A DNA stretch of 64,000 bases from Pholiota molesta (lineage: Eukaryota > Basidiomycota > Agaricomycetes > Agaricales > Strophariaceae), in the NCBI GenBank assembly GCA_014925825.1, contig JACGCK010000113.1:88821-152820 (forward strand). The letters are read 5' to 3'. The notes beneath the pieces were generated by a model. The model was not told where the DNA came from and ran no database searches. It worked only from the letters and a program-made list of their open reading frames with translations. The stretch's first letter is position 1. Every line of letters starts with the position of its first letter. The position numbers were made by a program, and so were the translations under genes. Below are positions 11,162 to 22,148 of the stretch, piece after piece.

Positions 11162-11556
11162 CGGGTGATGGGGGTGTTCGGGGCTGTGGGAATGCATGCA
11201 TGTCGGCGACGAGCGATCGAAAATATCATTTTTTTCACAAATCTCTCAGGCTATGCTTTGTGATTTATTGGGGTCAGGCTGCTGGAATTGCGAGCTTCAA
11301 GATCCCCCTTCTTCTGAATTCTTATTGACATGATTAACCCATTCGATCCAATAGCGAAACTGACTTTTTTTGATGGTCAGGACTCTGGATTCTGGGCAGG
11401 TAACTTGAACGAGCTGCAATATCTACCTGTTCTTTGATGCAGGACATATTCTGTCGGCGACTTATGGAGCTCTCGGATCTCATCTTTTGAGGTTTCCGCG
11501 CGCCGGAAGCCTCCTGGAAGGTGGTAGGTGCGTGGCATCGATTCAGCATGGAACAT

Positions 11557-11573
11557 CACGTGTGGGCGCCTAA
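11557..11573 (+). promoter_or_regulatory. Conserved E-box block upstream of RBR copy 2 chimera
   Basis: CACGTG at 11557-11562 followed by GGGCGCCTAA at 11564-11573, 132 bp before the ATG at 11689. Surrounding sequence (about 11400-11690) is a diverged copy of the copy 1 promoter (about 9000-9290). Confidence 0.5.
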
Positions 11574-11688
11574 TGCCCAACTCGTGTAGACGAACCCCTC
11601 GCCTGGCCATCGATCGCCCTTCCGCTTCACGCCACCATCTCGCGTATCAGCCCGATTCGCCCACATCAACCCTGCACGACCACCCAGC

Positions 11689-13976
11689 ATGGACGCCGAG
11701 ACCGCAGCGCTCATTGCCGACCTGCTCGCCGAGGATGAAGTCGCTGCCCAGGACAGGCGGGTGGCGGAGATGGTGTCGCGCGGGGAGGAAATACCGCCCT
11801 TAACCCCGGAGCAGCAGCGCGTGCACGACACCGCCCTGATCACCGATGCCGCTTATCTGGAAGCGCTGATCACAGCAGCAGAAGCCGCGGCACACGACAG
11901 ACTTGCGGCGGAAATGCTATCGCGGGGAGAGGCACTGCCGCCCCAGACCCCAGCGCAGAGTCGGCTTTCGGATCCTGTTTTCAATATGCATCCTGGCCTT
12001 GCTGCAAGGTAAGTAGGGCTCGGCGGTAACAGATGTTTTATATTCCGTTCTGATGTTCATTTGGATTGTGCAGCGCTGCTGCTGCGATAAGTTCTCCCGC
12101 GGCTACAGATCCAAGTGTTAATCAGGAAATGTTGGCGCGAGGGCTTCGGCCTAAGTTCCTCCGCTATAATTTGTGGACCGCTGGCGAGCACCCAACTTCT
12201 CATTCCGTCGCTGAGTGGACCGAAACAGCCGTGCCACTTCCATCCATACCCCAGAGCGAATTGGATGACCCTATCGTTAAGAATACCATAGAAGAGAATC
12301 CCCATTTATTCAAAATTGTTACACCTATCAACGTTGACCGCTTCGAAGAATTACTACAAGGTCACCCCAATCCCACATTTGTCGCTTCTGTCTGCCGCGG
12401 CCTCCGCGAGGGCTTCTGGCCTTGGGCCGATACCCACAAGGATGGCTACCCGGTTATCTTCGACGCTTCCCAACGCCCGCCTCGCGACGAACGAAAAGCC
12501 GCGTTTTTAGAAACCCAGCGTCAAGTAGAAATCGACAAAGATCGTTTTTCCCTGCCTTTTGGCCCTGATCTCCTCCCTGGAATGTACAGTATGCCTGTGC
12601 ACGCTGTTCCCAAATCAAATTCAGAAGACTTCCGCATGGTGACTGATCAGAGCGCTGGGGAATATTCCCTTAATTCTATGATTCCCCGCGACGTGACTTC
12701 AGGCTATCCACTCGACAATATGAAGCACTTAGGCGAGATCCTCCTCCATATCCGCAAAACCGAAGGCGACAGGGAGTTGGTCATGTTCAAATCCGACGTC
12801 GCGGAGGCTTATCGCCTAATGCCCGTTCATCCTCACTGGCAGATCAAGCAGGTCAATACCATCAATGGATCCAGGAATGTCGATAGGAACAACGCCTTCG
12901 GTGGAAGAGGCTCGGGGTGCATTTGGATCGCCTTTAACGGACTGGTTACCTGGATTGCTGTCCATGTCAAGGGCCTCGTCTGGTTGCGCGTCTACTCAGA
13001 TGACTCGTTCATGCCCGAATGGAGCGACCGCCTTACTTGGGACCCGGTGATGGAGAAAGAAATCCCATCCAGCCAATTCCAGCTTCTCGAACTCTGGAGG
13101 GAGTTGGGTATTCCTTACAAGGAAAAGAAGCAGCTGTCCGGTTCTCCACTTACCATCATTGGAATTGACGTTGACCCGAATGCGATGACACTTACTTTAC
13201 CTTCCCAGAGGCGAGAGAATTTGTTGGAAGAAATCGCCAAATTTTGTGACTTACCAGAAGGATACCGCGGAGGCGATCACGACATTCGTCGTTGGCAACG
13301 TCTCGGGGGTTGGTTGAATTGGGCCTTCAACGTCTTCCCCCTGCTTCGACCATGCCTTAATAACTTCTTTCTTCAAATCGCAGGGAAAGATGATCCAGAC
13401 CAGACCATCTTGCCGAATATTCTAGTGCGCCACGATTTAGAATGGGCCGCAGATCACATTCGAGCATCTGATGGTGTCCATCTGCTTCGTTCTTTGGACT
13501 GGAGTGTAGATGACGCCGATGGTCAAATATTCTGCGACGCTTGCCTCGATGGCATGGGCTTCTGGTATCCAGCTTTGGATATTGGATTTTACTCACCAGT
13601 GCCCCTCACGGCGAGTGACGAGTTCGTCTCAGTGTATCAAGCTCTTTGTGTGTTGTCCGCCCTTGAACACACTGCTTCATTCTATCCTACTCCGAGTCGT
13701 CTCGTCATTTTCACCAATGACACGGTCATAGTCAACATGTTCGCATCGCTGCACGCGCAACCCAAATACAACGACACCCTCAAGGCTTCGGTAGATATAC
13801 TTCTCGCTACGAAACATCAACTTCGTGTTCTCCACGTTCCCGGCAATCGTAACGACGTCGCCAATGCCATTTCCTCTCATAACTTTGCACGCGCATTGGG
13901 TATACGTCCAGAACTCACTGTCCACGATTTTCAACCCCCTCGAGTGACTATTCAAGTTGCGGCAGCGAGGTTATGA
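11689..13976 (+). CDS. Chimeric gene: RBR-paralogue N-terminus spliced to a reverse transcriptase-RNase H ORF
   Basis: Exon 1 (11689-12008) encodes 106 residues closely matching the N-terminus of RBR copy 1 (MDAETAALIADLL, EMVSRGEEIPPLTPEQ). A standard GTAAGT...CAG intron joins it in frame to 12074-13976, giving 740 residues. Exon 2 opens with a relic of the RBR third exon (AAAAISSPAATDPSVN), then switches to reverse transcriptase. RT motifs are SDVAEAYRLMPVHP (motif A Asp) and RVYSDDSF (catalytic YxDD). An RNase H-like part follows, with candidate acidic residues in FCDACLDGMGFW, SALEHTA, FTNDT and NRNDVANA. RT style resembles agaricomycete DIRS-like (tyrosine-recombinase) retroelements, but no recombinase ORF is present. 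RING and IBR exons are missing. Whether a fusion protein is made is unknown. Confidence 0.75.
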
Positions 13977-14250
13977 TTTCTTCTGAGACAAGCGTCAGGC
14001 GGCCTGTTCTCATCCGTCTTGATTACTCCTCACGTCACTATTTCCCGTTCATCTTGCCCTATTCTAGTTTCTTCTCGAGCGTGACTTCCCTTTCTACTTT
14101 CTCATTGCCTTCTCACTTCGTTTCATTTTTACGTTAAAAAGAAAAAACACATTAGTTATATTGTCTTCTCATAGGGCTTATAGCCGTACCGTACACCGGA
14201 CAATACGAATGTCCACCTTGTCCCCGCCTGCAGGAAGAGGAGATTAATTA
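12120..14250 (+). mobile_element. Retroelement-derived insertion (RT-RNase H) within RBR copy 2
   Basis: Paralogy to the RBR genes stops near 12120 and resumes near 14250-14400, where the sequence again matches the 3' flank of copy 1 (about 11205-11310, for example TTTTGTGATTTTTTGGGG against TTTGTGATTTATTGGGG). The interval between is therefore the inserted unit that displaced the RBR exons. It holds one intact RT-RNase H ORF and a pyrimidine-rich 3' part. I see no long terminal repeats or clear target duplication, so the exact ends are approximate. Confidence 0.6.
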
Positions 14251-14516
14251 GTAATGACCCAAAAGCTTGCACATCGGCCCTCGGGGACGAACGATCGACA
14301 GTATGTATATTGTTTTCTTACAAATCTATCAATATGTTTTTGAGTTTTGTGATTTTTTGGGGCCAGGCTACTGGAGTAGCGAGCTGGAAGAACTCCCTGT
14401 CCTTCCCAGGGCGGATAAATTCATCTCCCAGTAAATGAAGCAAATTTTTCTAGTCTCATCTAACGTTTCCAGGCGAAGAAAGATCCATTCTCTCGATTTA
14501 TCAATAGAACACGTTT

Positions 14517-14538
14517 CACGTGTGCCGTGGGCGCCTAA
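14517..14538 (+). promoter_or_regulatory. Conserved E-box block upstream of RBR copy 3
   Basis: CACGTG at 14517-14522 and GGGCGCCTAA at 14529-14538, here 6 nt apart rather than 1. Kept although the downstream first exon has decayed. Confidence 0.45.
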
Positions 14539-14665
14539 CGCTAGTTCTGCCTCGTGCCCTTGGGCAGATGCACACCTTGCATCATGACGCTTCGGCCTCA
14601 TTGGCCTCATTGCAGAGAGTTTTCCCAAGCCGCCTTACCTATATTAACCCAGCACGACCACCGAC

Positions 14666-16254
14666 AAGGACACCGAATCTGCAGCGTCTGTTGCTCTAAC
14701 TCCTGCGTGAAGAGGAAGGCGCTACTCAGGATACGCTGGTGGCAGAGATGGGTTCACACCGACAAGTGTTTCCGCCCCAAACGTCGGCGCAGAGTCGCGC
14801 GTACTATCCTAGCCCGCTGATCCATTCCGATGTTCCTTCAACGTGAGTTGTTCCTGAAAGCATATCCGTATTTGGTGCTGACAGCGAAGTCGAACTTTTC
14901 AGGGGTGCCGTTGTGGCACAACCCATGCAGCACGTAGAAGAGAGAGAATCCAGAATCGTCGACAACTATTACAGTTCCAAATTGTTTCCTACGGCACTTC
15001 AACCTGATATAAACGATGCAGTGGATGCAGATATAGCTGCGCGTATTGCTGAGCGTGGCTTTGAAGATCTTAGAGAACTCCTCACTGGGCTAAAGGGAAA
15101 ACCAAGCAAGGAGGATTACCTCTACGCCAACATCTGGCTCGCTGCTTTGATGACCGATGCTGCGTATTTGGAAGCGCTCACCCCAGCTGAACAAGCAGCT
15201 GTACACAATAGGCTGGTCGCGGAAGTACTGTCGCGAGGAGGGGAGTCGGCTTCCCAACCGATGGCGCAGAGCCGCCTGGAGAACCCTGCTTTTGACATGC
15301 GTCCTGACCTTGGTGTAACGTGAGTAGGCCGCAAAATTTGTGTTCTATGCTGATGCTCGTTTGAATCGCGCAGTGCTGATACGCTTTCTCCAGCCGCAAA
15401 GCGATATGGAAAGCAGCCGTCTGGTAGATCGGCCGACCTCTCTAGAAATCCATTTTTTACCCAAGAGTTGCACCCTACCCTTAGCCGGGCTCCATTTGAG
15501 GAGTATACTGATTGGAATAAAAATGTTTCGGCCCTTGCCAACATTCGGAAGCGTAAGTTCGAAATTGATGACCTTACTCTAGCACCAGGTCCAAGTGTTG
15601 ATCGAAATAAATGGTAGTTGTTGAATTCATCAGGCGATACGACTTTCTAACTAAATAATCTACAGGGTTCAATGTATTGCCTGCTGCGACTCCTTGAAGT
15701 ACAAAGATGCTCTACAAACCCCCTGCGATCACAACTACTGCACCACCTGTGTCATCTTCCTCGTGGAGAAGTTTACGCAGGACGAGACGTACTTTCCACT
15801 CCGTTGCTGTGAGAAACCCATCCCAACCAACGACATCATCCCTTTGATCTCATCTGCACTATGCACAACGTTCCTGCAAAAACACGCCGAGTTCAGCGTT
15901 CCCGCAAAGGACCGCATCTACTGCGCGCAACCCGCCTGCTCCACGTTCCTCGGATCATCAAAAGGCATCGCTTGGACAGCCATCGTGTGTCCTAAGTGCA
16001 AATGCGCGACGTGCGTACGCTGCAAGCAGGTGGCGCACGTCGGCGAGGACTGCGTCGTGCATGCGAGCACGGTGCAACTCCGGATGCTGGCGCAGAGGGA
16101 AGGGTGGCAGATGTGCCCGGGCTGCCGTGTCGTCGTGGAACGCACCACGGGCTGCCGTGAGATGAGATGCAGGTGTGGGACGCAGTTCTGCTACCAATGT
16201 GGGGCACGTTGGAAGAACTACCACACGTGTATTAAAAGGCGACGTCGACCTTGA
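14666..16254 (+). pseudogene. RBR ligase-like array copy 3, first exon broken
   Basis: By alignment with copies 1 and 2 the start codon is AAG (14666) instead of ATG, and the first exon then hits TGA through a shifted frame. Exons 2-4 (14903-15319, 15374-15613, 15666-16254) stay fully open and in phase. If translation began at the ATG at 14925, a 407-residue protein could still be made. RING1 (CIAC, CDHNYC, LRCCEKPIP) and IBR (YCAQPACSTFLG, CPKC, CVRC) keep their metal ligands. In RING2 the usual GC-x-HM is GCREMRC, so a conserved His is lost, while the catalytic-position Cys remains. Ends KRRRRP soon after RING2, without the copy 4 tail. Either a pseudogene or an N-terminally shortened gene. 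Confidence 0.75.
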
Positions 16255-16434
16255 ACGAATGAACGATTAGAACCTAATGTTGGAGACAAATGCAGACGGT
16301 GGACATTATGTATTATCCATCATAGAAGTTAGCATGTCTTCTTACTTATCTGCGCGAGAATAAAAGACTCAAGAAAGTTCAAAGCTGGGAAAGTTCCTTC
16401 ATCGATTGTGATCGATAGACTGCGTTACTAGTAT

Positions 16435-16460
16435 CACGTGCAGAAGCGACGGGCGCTTAA
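16435..16460 (+). promoter_or_regulatory. Conserved E-box block upstream of RBR copy 4
   Basis: CACGTG at 16435-16440 followed by GGGCGCTTAA at 16451-16460. Spacing is 10 nt and one base of the second motif differs from the other copies, in line with copy 4 being the most diverged. Confidence 0.45.
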
Positions 16461-16543
16461 TCTTACCTGTTTGTTCAATGAAAAGCCGGCCTCGCTTCGA
16501 CTACCGCAGCGGTGTAATCTGATATATCACCCAATCCCGCGAT

Positions 16544-18312
16544 ATGGCATATCTCTATGCGTCCACTCTCTCATCCGCATCTGCTGAGTTTCACGCAAAT
16601 CAGCCGACTGCGACGAACGACATGGACGCCGATACAGCCGCATTAATCGCTCGGTTGGCTCTCGAGGACATGGAAGAGTTCTTGACTGGTGGAACCAAAG
16701 GCAAATCGCGCGCTGACGCTCCACTTTCAGATGAACAGTATGCCTGCAAACTACAATCGGAGACCTTTCAGGAGTGGATACAGGCATCTGAGGATGCGAA
16801 ATATACTAAAAGTTGGGAAGACGGCTTGAGGATTAATGCCGCTTTTTTGGAGGCAGCAATCGTAGCTGAGGAAGCTGCCATCCAGGACAGGCGTGCGGCA
16901 GAGATGGTCTCACGTGGAGAAGCGCTACCGCCACCAACGGCGGCCCAGAGACGCCTTGAGAACCCTGCCTTTGTCATGCATCCTGCGTTTCCAGTAGCGT
17001 GAGTAGGCCTTGTTTGGGCATTTGCATTGCTTGCTGTTTCTTATTTTATACGCATAGCGCACCCACTCCTGATACGGTTACTGCAGACAGATTCTCTGTC
17101 AAAGTTGTCGACAGTCTCAAGGATAGTGAATTTAATAGTGACGACTGGTCTACCCGCAACTCTGAGGAACTCGATGAGAGTTTCCACGGCTGGCTCGAAA
17201 AACGTACTGACTGGATCCACGGCGGGCTCGAAGAATATACTGACTGGGATTTGAACGCTTCGCTCTTCGCCCAGTTTGAGTTTCAGAAGAACAAGTCCAA
17301 TTTTGGCGCCGATTCTTCGGCCCCGGACCAAGCGTCAACCGGAATAGATTGTATGTAGTATCTAACATATCTCAACGAGCTCGTCAGCTAAATCTCTTAC
17401 AGGGTTGATTGTGCGATCTGCCAGGACGATACTTTGCCGTACAGCAAGGCTTTACATGCTCCGTGTGAGCATGACTACTGCGGCGAGTGTGTTACGCACC
17501 TTGTCGAAAGCTTTATTCGGGACGAATCATTATTCCCACTCCGATGTTGCAAACAGCCCATTCCAATCACCGATATCGACCGCTTTATCTCACCTACGCT
17601 GCGCGCTGAATTTTTGAAAAAGCACGACGAATTCAGCGTTCTATCAAAGGACCGTCTTTATTGTTTCGAGCCCACCTGCTCCGCGTTTCTTGGGTCGACG
17701 GAGGGGCTTGGTGTCTCCGGCGTTGTGTGTCCTGCCTGCGCTCGCGCAACCTGTCCGCGCTGCAAACAAGCTGAGCATATCGGCGAGGACTGCGTCGTTA
17801 ATGCAGCAACCCTCGCGGTACGCGCACTTGGGCGTGAACAGGGCTGGCAGATCTGCCCCCAGTGCGACACCATGGTCGAGCTCAGCTTCGGCTGCTACCA
17901 CATGATCTGCAGATGCCAAGCGCAGTTCTGCTACCTCTGCGCGGTTCCTTGGAAGAACTGCGAATGCGCGCAGTGGGATGAGGCACGGCTCATTGAGACA
18001 GCGAAGCAGAGGATGGAAAACGAGCTTGGAGCACGGGCTGTACGGGCGATGGCCACAGAGGCCAGGGTGCGGTATGTGCAGCGCCGAGCTGAGGTTTTAC
18101 GCGTCAATCATTACTGTGAACGGCATGTTTGGGGGTATCGTGCTGGAGGCGGAGAATGTCAAGAATGCAATCATCATCTTGAAAGATACCTTCTGGTATA
18201 GTGGTCATAATTTTCCAATTTTCAACACTAATAAAAATCTTGCCTTTATCATCAGATTTGCGCACACTGCTCCTTTCTCGCTTGCGTCCGCTGTACGAGA
18301 AATCGGTTGTAA
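16544..18312 (+). CDS. RING-IBR-RING (RBR) E3 ubiquitin ligase-like protein, array copy 4 (full-length form)
   Basis: Exons 16544-16998, 17058-17354, 17403-18195 and 18256-18312. Paralogues suggest the in-frame ATG at 16622 (MDADTAALIA) as an alternative start. The third exon carries RING1 (CAIC, CEHDYC, LRCCKQPIP), IBR (YCFEPTCSAFLG, CPAC, CPRC) and RING2 (CPQC, GCYHMICRC, FCYLC), with the catalytic-position Cys in HMIC. A C-terminal tail follows: a helix (WDEARLIETAKQRMENEL), then CERHVWGYRAGGGECQEC and, across the last intron, YLL-ICAHCSFLACVRC ending NRL. This Cys-rich tail is common in fungal RBR proteins and is absent from copies 1 and 3. The second intron must use a weak donor (GTAGTA at 17355): the donor homologous to the paralogues, 4 nt upstream, would shift frame. 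Confidence 0.8.
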
Positions 18313-18917
18313 GTGTACAGAACGCGAATGTAACCGCCTGTCATGGTCGACATTCGAGTATGTTGTCGTCATATTTGCCATGAAGAAACGTTGGGTACGA
18401 AATAGATCGATGCCCTTGAGTACTAAACCCAAAAAAATAGTTCCTAGAAATCGTGTAGTTGTTGGCTCCAGAGATGTCATAAACCAAGTAATAGCTCCAA
18501 GTTAGGAGAAGAGAGATTTCCCCTTGGAGGCTGCCTCTCAATCACTAAGGGAGTGAAGAATAGGACTAGAGCATTCGATATCGTACACCTTCAGAGTTCA
18601 GGAATTTCGGGAGTCAGGACTGGATATAAGGAAAGAGCGTGGACTTGTAATGAAAGTTGTTGCTTCAATGCCATCAACTGGCGCATCCTTGGACTGATCA
18701 TTAGGTACAAGTCCTGGCAGAATAGTATGATGGTGAATTTGGAAGTCAGGGAGGAAGAAGCTGGAAGAAGTAAACGTGGCGGAAAATGAATTAAAGTTTT
18801 ATTTAATATTTTGAAGGTGCCTGTTTCCCACGTGACGGAACGATGACAAATCAATTGTTGAGAAGAAAGGAGCGAGGCGAGAACGAAGGTTGGCCTGCGA
18901 TCTTGTTCTTGACCTCG
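18313..18917. other. Intergenic, no gene seen
   Basis: AT-rich 3' region of RBR copy 4 and promoter of the Not11 gene. Short open frames show no coding character. Confidence 0.5.
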
Positions 18918-20225
18918 ATGTCGCCAACGGCGAGCTCACCGTCTCAACCATTGGATACCGTTAGGGCATCTGTGGGACACTTACTTACACGGGCCTTTTC
19001 TCTTCCCTGTTCGACTGCGGCGTTGGCGTTTACCCGGCTCGTGCAGCCAACATCACGATTTCAGCTGGCCCTTGACGCGTTGTTGCCTCTCCTCGATTCC
19101 AGTACCGAAGTCACTATATTCCTCATCTTTTATGGGATTAAGGCTGACATCTTTACAGTTAGCTCAGCGAATCTTGGTCTCGTTCATTCTCTACTCGCTT
19201 TACACCCCTCACCCGGTCACCGTCAACCCATTCAAGTCGGCCCTCTTCGTTGCTTACCTGAGGGAGCGTGAAAAGGCCGTATTAATTGCTAACGAAGGCG
19301 GGGTAAGCCCCAATGAACAACTTGTCTGGGTTTTATGGAAAATCTTAAAGGGTGATGGCAATGATGTGAGTGCCTCAATGTGAACCGCGTTCATCTTACT
19401 GATGGGATTCAGATCGGCCCATATTCCCCAAGCACGCTTTCTCGCTGTCCGCTGCCACCTAAATTACGCGCAATTAATCTTGTTCTCGACGAACATCTGT
19501 ATAACGACATAGACGACTCTACTTATTCTTATTTCCAAAAGCCATCACTCCCGACTAACACCCCCTCCCCCGTGGCCCGCATCACTCCATCGCCAATCAA
19601 CTTTGACGAGGATCGCAAGAATGAGCGACTCATTCACGCGATGAGGTTGTTGCTTGCTGCTCGAGAACGTGTGCTATCCCTCTCGGAACAGCGCACTCTC
19701 TCGCCCGTCCTTGCTGATTTAGCGACGACCAACATAATCACATCCCTCGATCTCACACCCATCATCGCGCACAATCCGACCATTGCGCACCCACTGCTTG
19801 TCAGCCTTCTTGTGAATCCGGATCCGGAGAACAATAATCCAAGGCCCTTCCTCGACGTCCTGCCCTTCTTACCTCCAACTCTCCCTACCTTCGATCTTTA
19901 CGGCCGTTTGTTGCGAGATCAAACTCGAGTCACTGTTCAAGGATACTCAACCGTCGCTGATCTCGTTCTATTGGAGGTCCTGGGTCGCTTCATTCATGAA
20001 TGTATTAACTGGCTCGACCGTGCCGAGAAAGAGGAACGCAGTGACGACCGTCATGCGAAAGGCGTGCAGACTCTTTGCCGCTTCTACCACAGCCTCATCA
20101 AACTCTCCATCGTGGATCCGACATCTGATGCCGACTCTACGGAAATGGCCCACTTCAGCCTGCGTAATTCTAAATTCGAAGAGGCCAATATGCTCTATCG
20201 TGTCATCGCCACATCGCGCTTCTGA
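18918..20225 (+). CDS. CCR4-NOT complex subunit 11 (Not11/CNOT11)
   Basis: Exons 18918-19109, 19159-19365 and 19413-20225 give 403 residues. The first intron is 49 nt with an uncommon GTCACT donor. Features shared with CNOT11 are the N-terminal helical repeats (QRILVSFILYSLYTPHPV, NPFKSALFVAYLRE) and the C-terminal DUF2363-type domain. In the latter, LDLTPIIAHNPTIAHPLLV is followed by a long helical bundle ending in the conserved form FSLRNSKFEEANMLYRVI. Not11 docks with Not10 on the N-terminus of Not1 in the cytoplasmic deadenylase complex that shortens mRNA poly(A) tails. The ATG was chosen because translation starts there with an Agaricomycete-like MSPTASSPSQ leader; an in-frame ATG also exists at 18843. 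Intact. Confidence 0.8.
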
Positions 20226-22148
20226 TTGACACATCTATCTGGACGTTACCAGCGTTCTCGGTCTGGCCATCTCTCGTTTATCTGATACGTATACCAACAC
20301 TTCACCAACCACTTACTATCCACTATTGAACGACCGCTTCTCAAGTTTTCTCTCATGATACTCAAGCACGATGAACACTATAAAAACGACAAAAAATTCA
20401 CACATGTTATGCCAACTCGACACGGACAATATTACCCTGGACGACGGAACTGGGGCGGCTGGAGCGACAAGACGGATTATGCGACTATGCTGACCATGCA
20501 GACTTATTCGAAATGGACTTCGTCATTTCTTTTTGATTGTTTTTTGTTCCTTCACTCTGTATGTATGTTCTTTTGTATGTCTACTTTTACCCCCATCATC
20601 GATCCATTTCGCCTGCAGGCTTTCGCTGCGCGTCCGACTTCAGATTCCTTTGTTGAGTCATTGAAGATGATCTTGTCTTCAATCTCCATCATCCATGCAC
20701 ATGCCTTGATTCCGCCATGCCTAGATATTCTTGTCATCTCGTCTCCCTATTGTCCACTTCACTCTCCTCCCGAGACCACCTGTCTTTTCCATAAGAGCAT
20801 TCGGAATGACTCAAAACGCTATACCCTACACATACCCTTCCCAACAAGTTGAAAACTTTACATTCACCGCACATTATTGACCTTGCACCTTCTTGTAGTA
20901 GATATAACTTTCTCGGCATTAATTCTTGTATCGACTCACTATGGGGATCTGTTTGTTGGTTTTAGAATATGGATACATTTTTGTTTTTCTCTTGTTCGTT
21001 TATATGTACATTATTAAGTAGATAGTCAACTATGTTTCTGGTAATAGAATTCTGCCTATTGGCGAGCCTTTTTTGGAAAGAAAGGAAGGGTGATAATATG
21101 ATATCAATCACCACACTTTTAAGCCTTTTAACGCTGACACAGGGTATTCCTCATCACTCTCCAATCGATAACGCCTGATGCATTGATGATGCGAATAAAT
21201 AAACTCACCGATTATCGTTATTTATCCTCGATTGGTCTACAAATGGTTACTGCAAGTTGATATTTCGATATGAAGCTTTGAGGACATGGTGTATTATCTT
21301 ATAACCATACTTGAGGCTATGAAGATATCATCTCAAGCCTTTTCCTCGTGAGCTGCATGCTCTCTTCTCTAAGATTCGACGACTTGAATAGGCCTATCAA
21401 TAGACAAAATTAGCACTGGGTGATAGGAGGACCCGCGATTATGTGCTAAAAGAACCGAACCTTGACTTGCGTGTACGTCGAGGTCAATCGAGGTCATTGA
21501 ATACAAAATTAGTTCAGTACATACGATATCTTCCGAGGACAAAAGAACATCGGTTCTACATGTTAGTGCCGATCACGATCGATGTTAACTTTACGAAAAG
21601 TCAGGCGTTTAGTTCTGGGGCTATTTAGGGGTGCTGCGGTTAGTACAAAGAAACGAACAAACCATGTTGGCCATGGAATATAAATTTACAAGTATATTCA
21701 GTGACTCAACCCTCAAGAGCAGCAGCTGACTGAATAGAAACCGGAGATGAACTCAGTTGAATTTTCTACAAGTAATGATTGAAAAAACGAGGATACCAGG
21801 GTGATGGGACCCGTATATTTGGGAGGGGGTGATACTATAGGCAACGTCTTAATTTTGGATCCTCGTGCAGAGAGCGAATCGGAGAGAGGGGATTTGAGCA
21901 AGAAATCTGAAAAAAGGAAGCGAGTTCTTGGCCTTCGCACGTACAGCAACCTTTCGAATGGCAGAAGAGGTAGTTCCATAAGGCGCAGATTGCTCATCGC
22001 CATTTTCATCCGGACAATAAATATGTAGATAGCGCCTGATAGCGCCTCTGGGACATCGCGACTCATACATATTATTGCTAATACTCATATTTCATGATAC
22101 TGCGTCGGATAATTTGAGTTACTTAACGTGGTTACTGTTGGGAGAAAT
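20226..22148. other. Long intergenic region, no gene seen
   Basis: Nearly 2 kb of AT-rich sequence following Not11. A 165-codon frame at 20355-20852 has no domain and is rich in Phe, Ser and His, so it is probably non-coding. The region ends at the left target duplication of the hAT-like element. Confidence 0.5.

Noticed and set aside
14554..14820. 88-codon frame as first exon of RBR copy 3
   Set aside because: It is not the frame used by the paralogues; alignment shows the true first exon is broken.
20355..20852. 165-codon frame downstream of Not11
   Set aside because: Composition of random AT-rich DNA; no homologue or splice signals.
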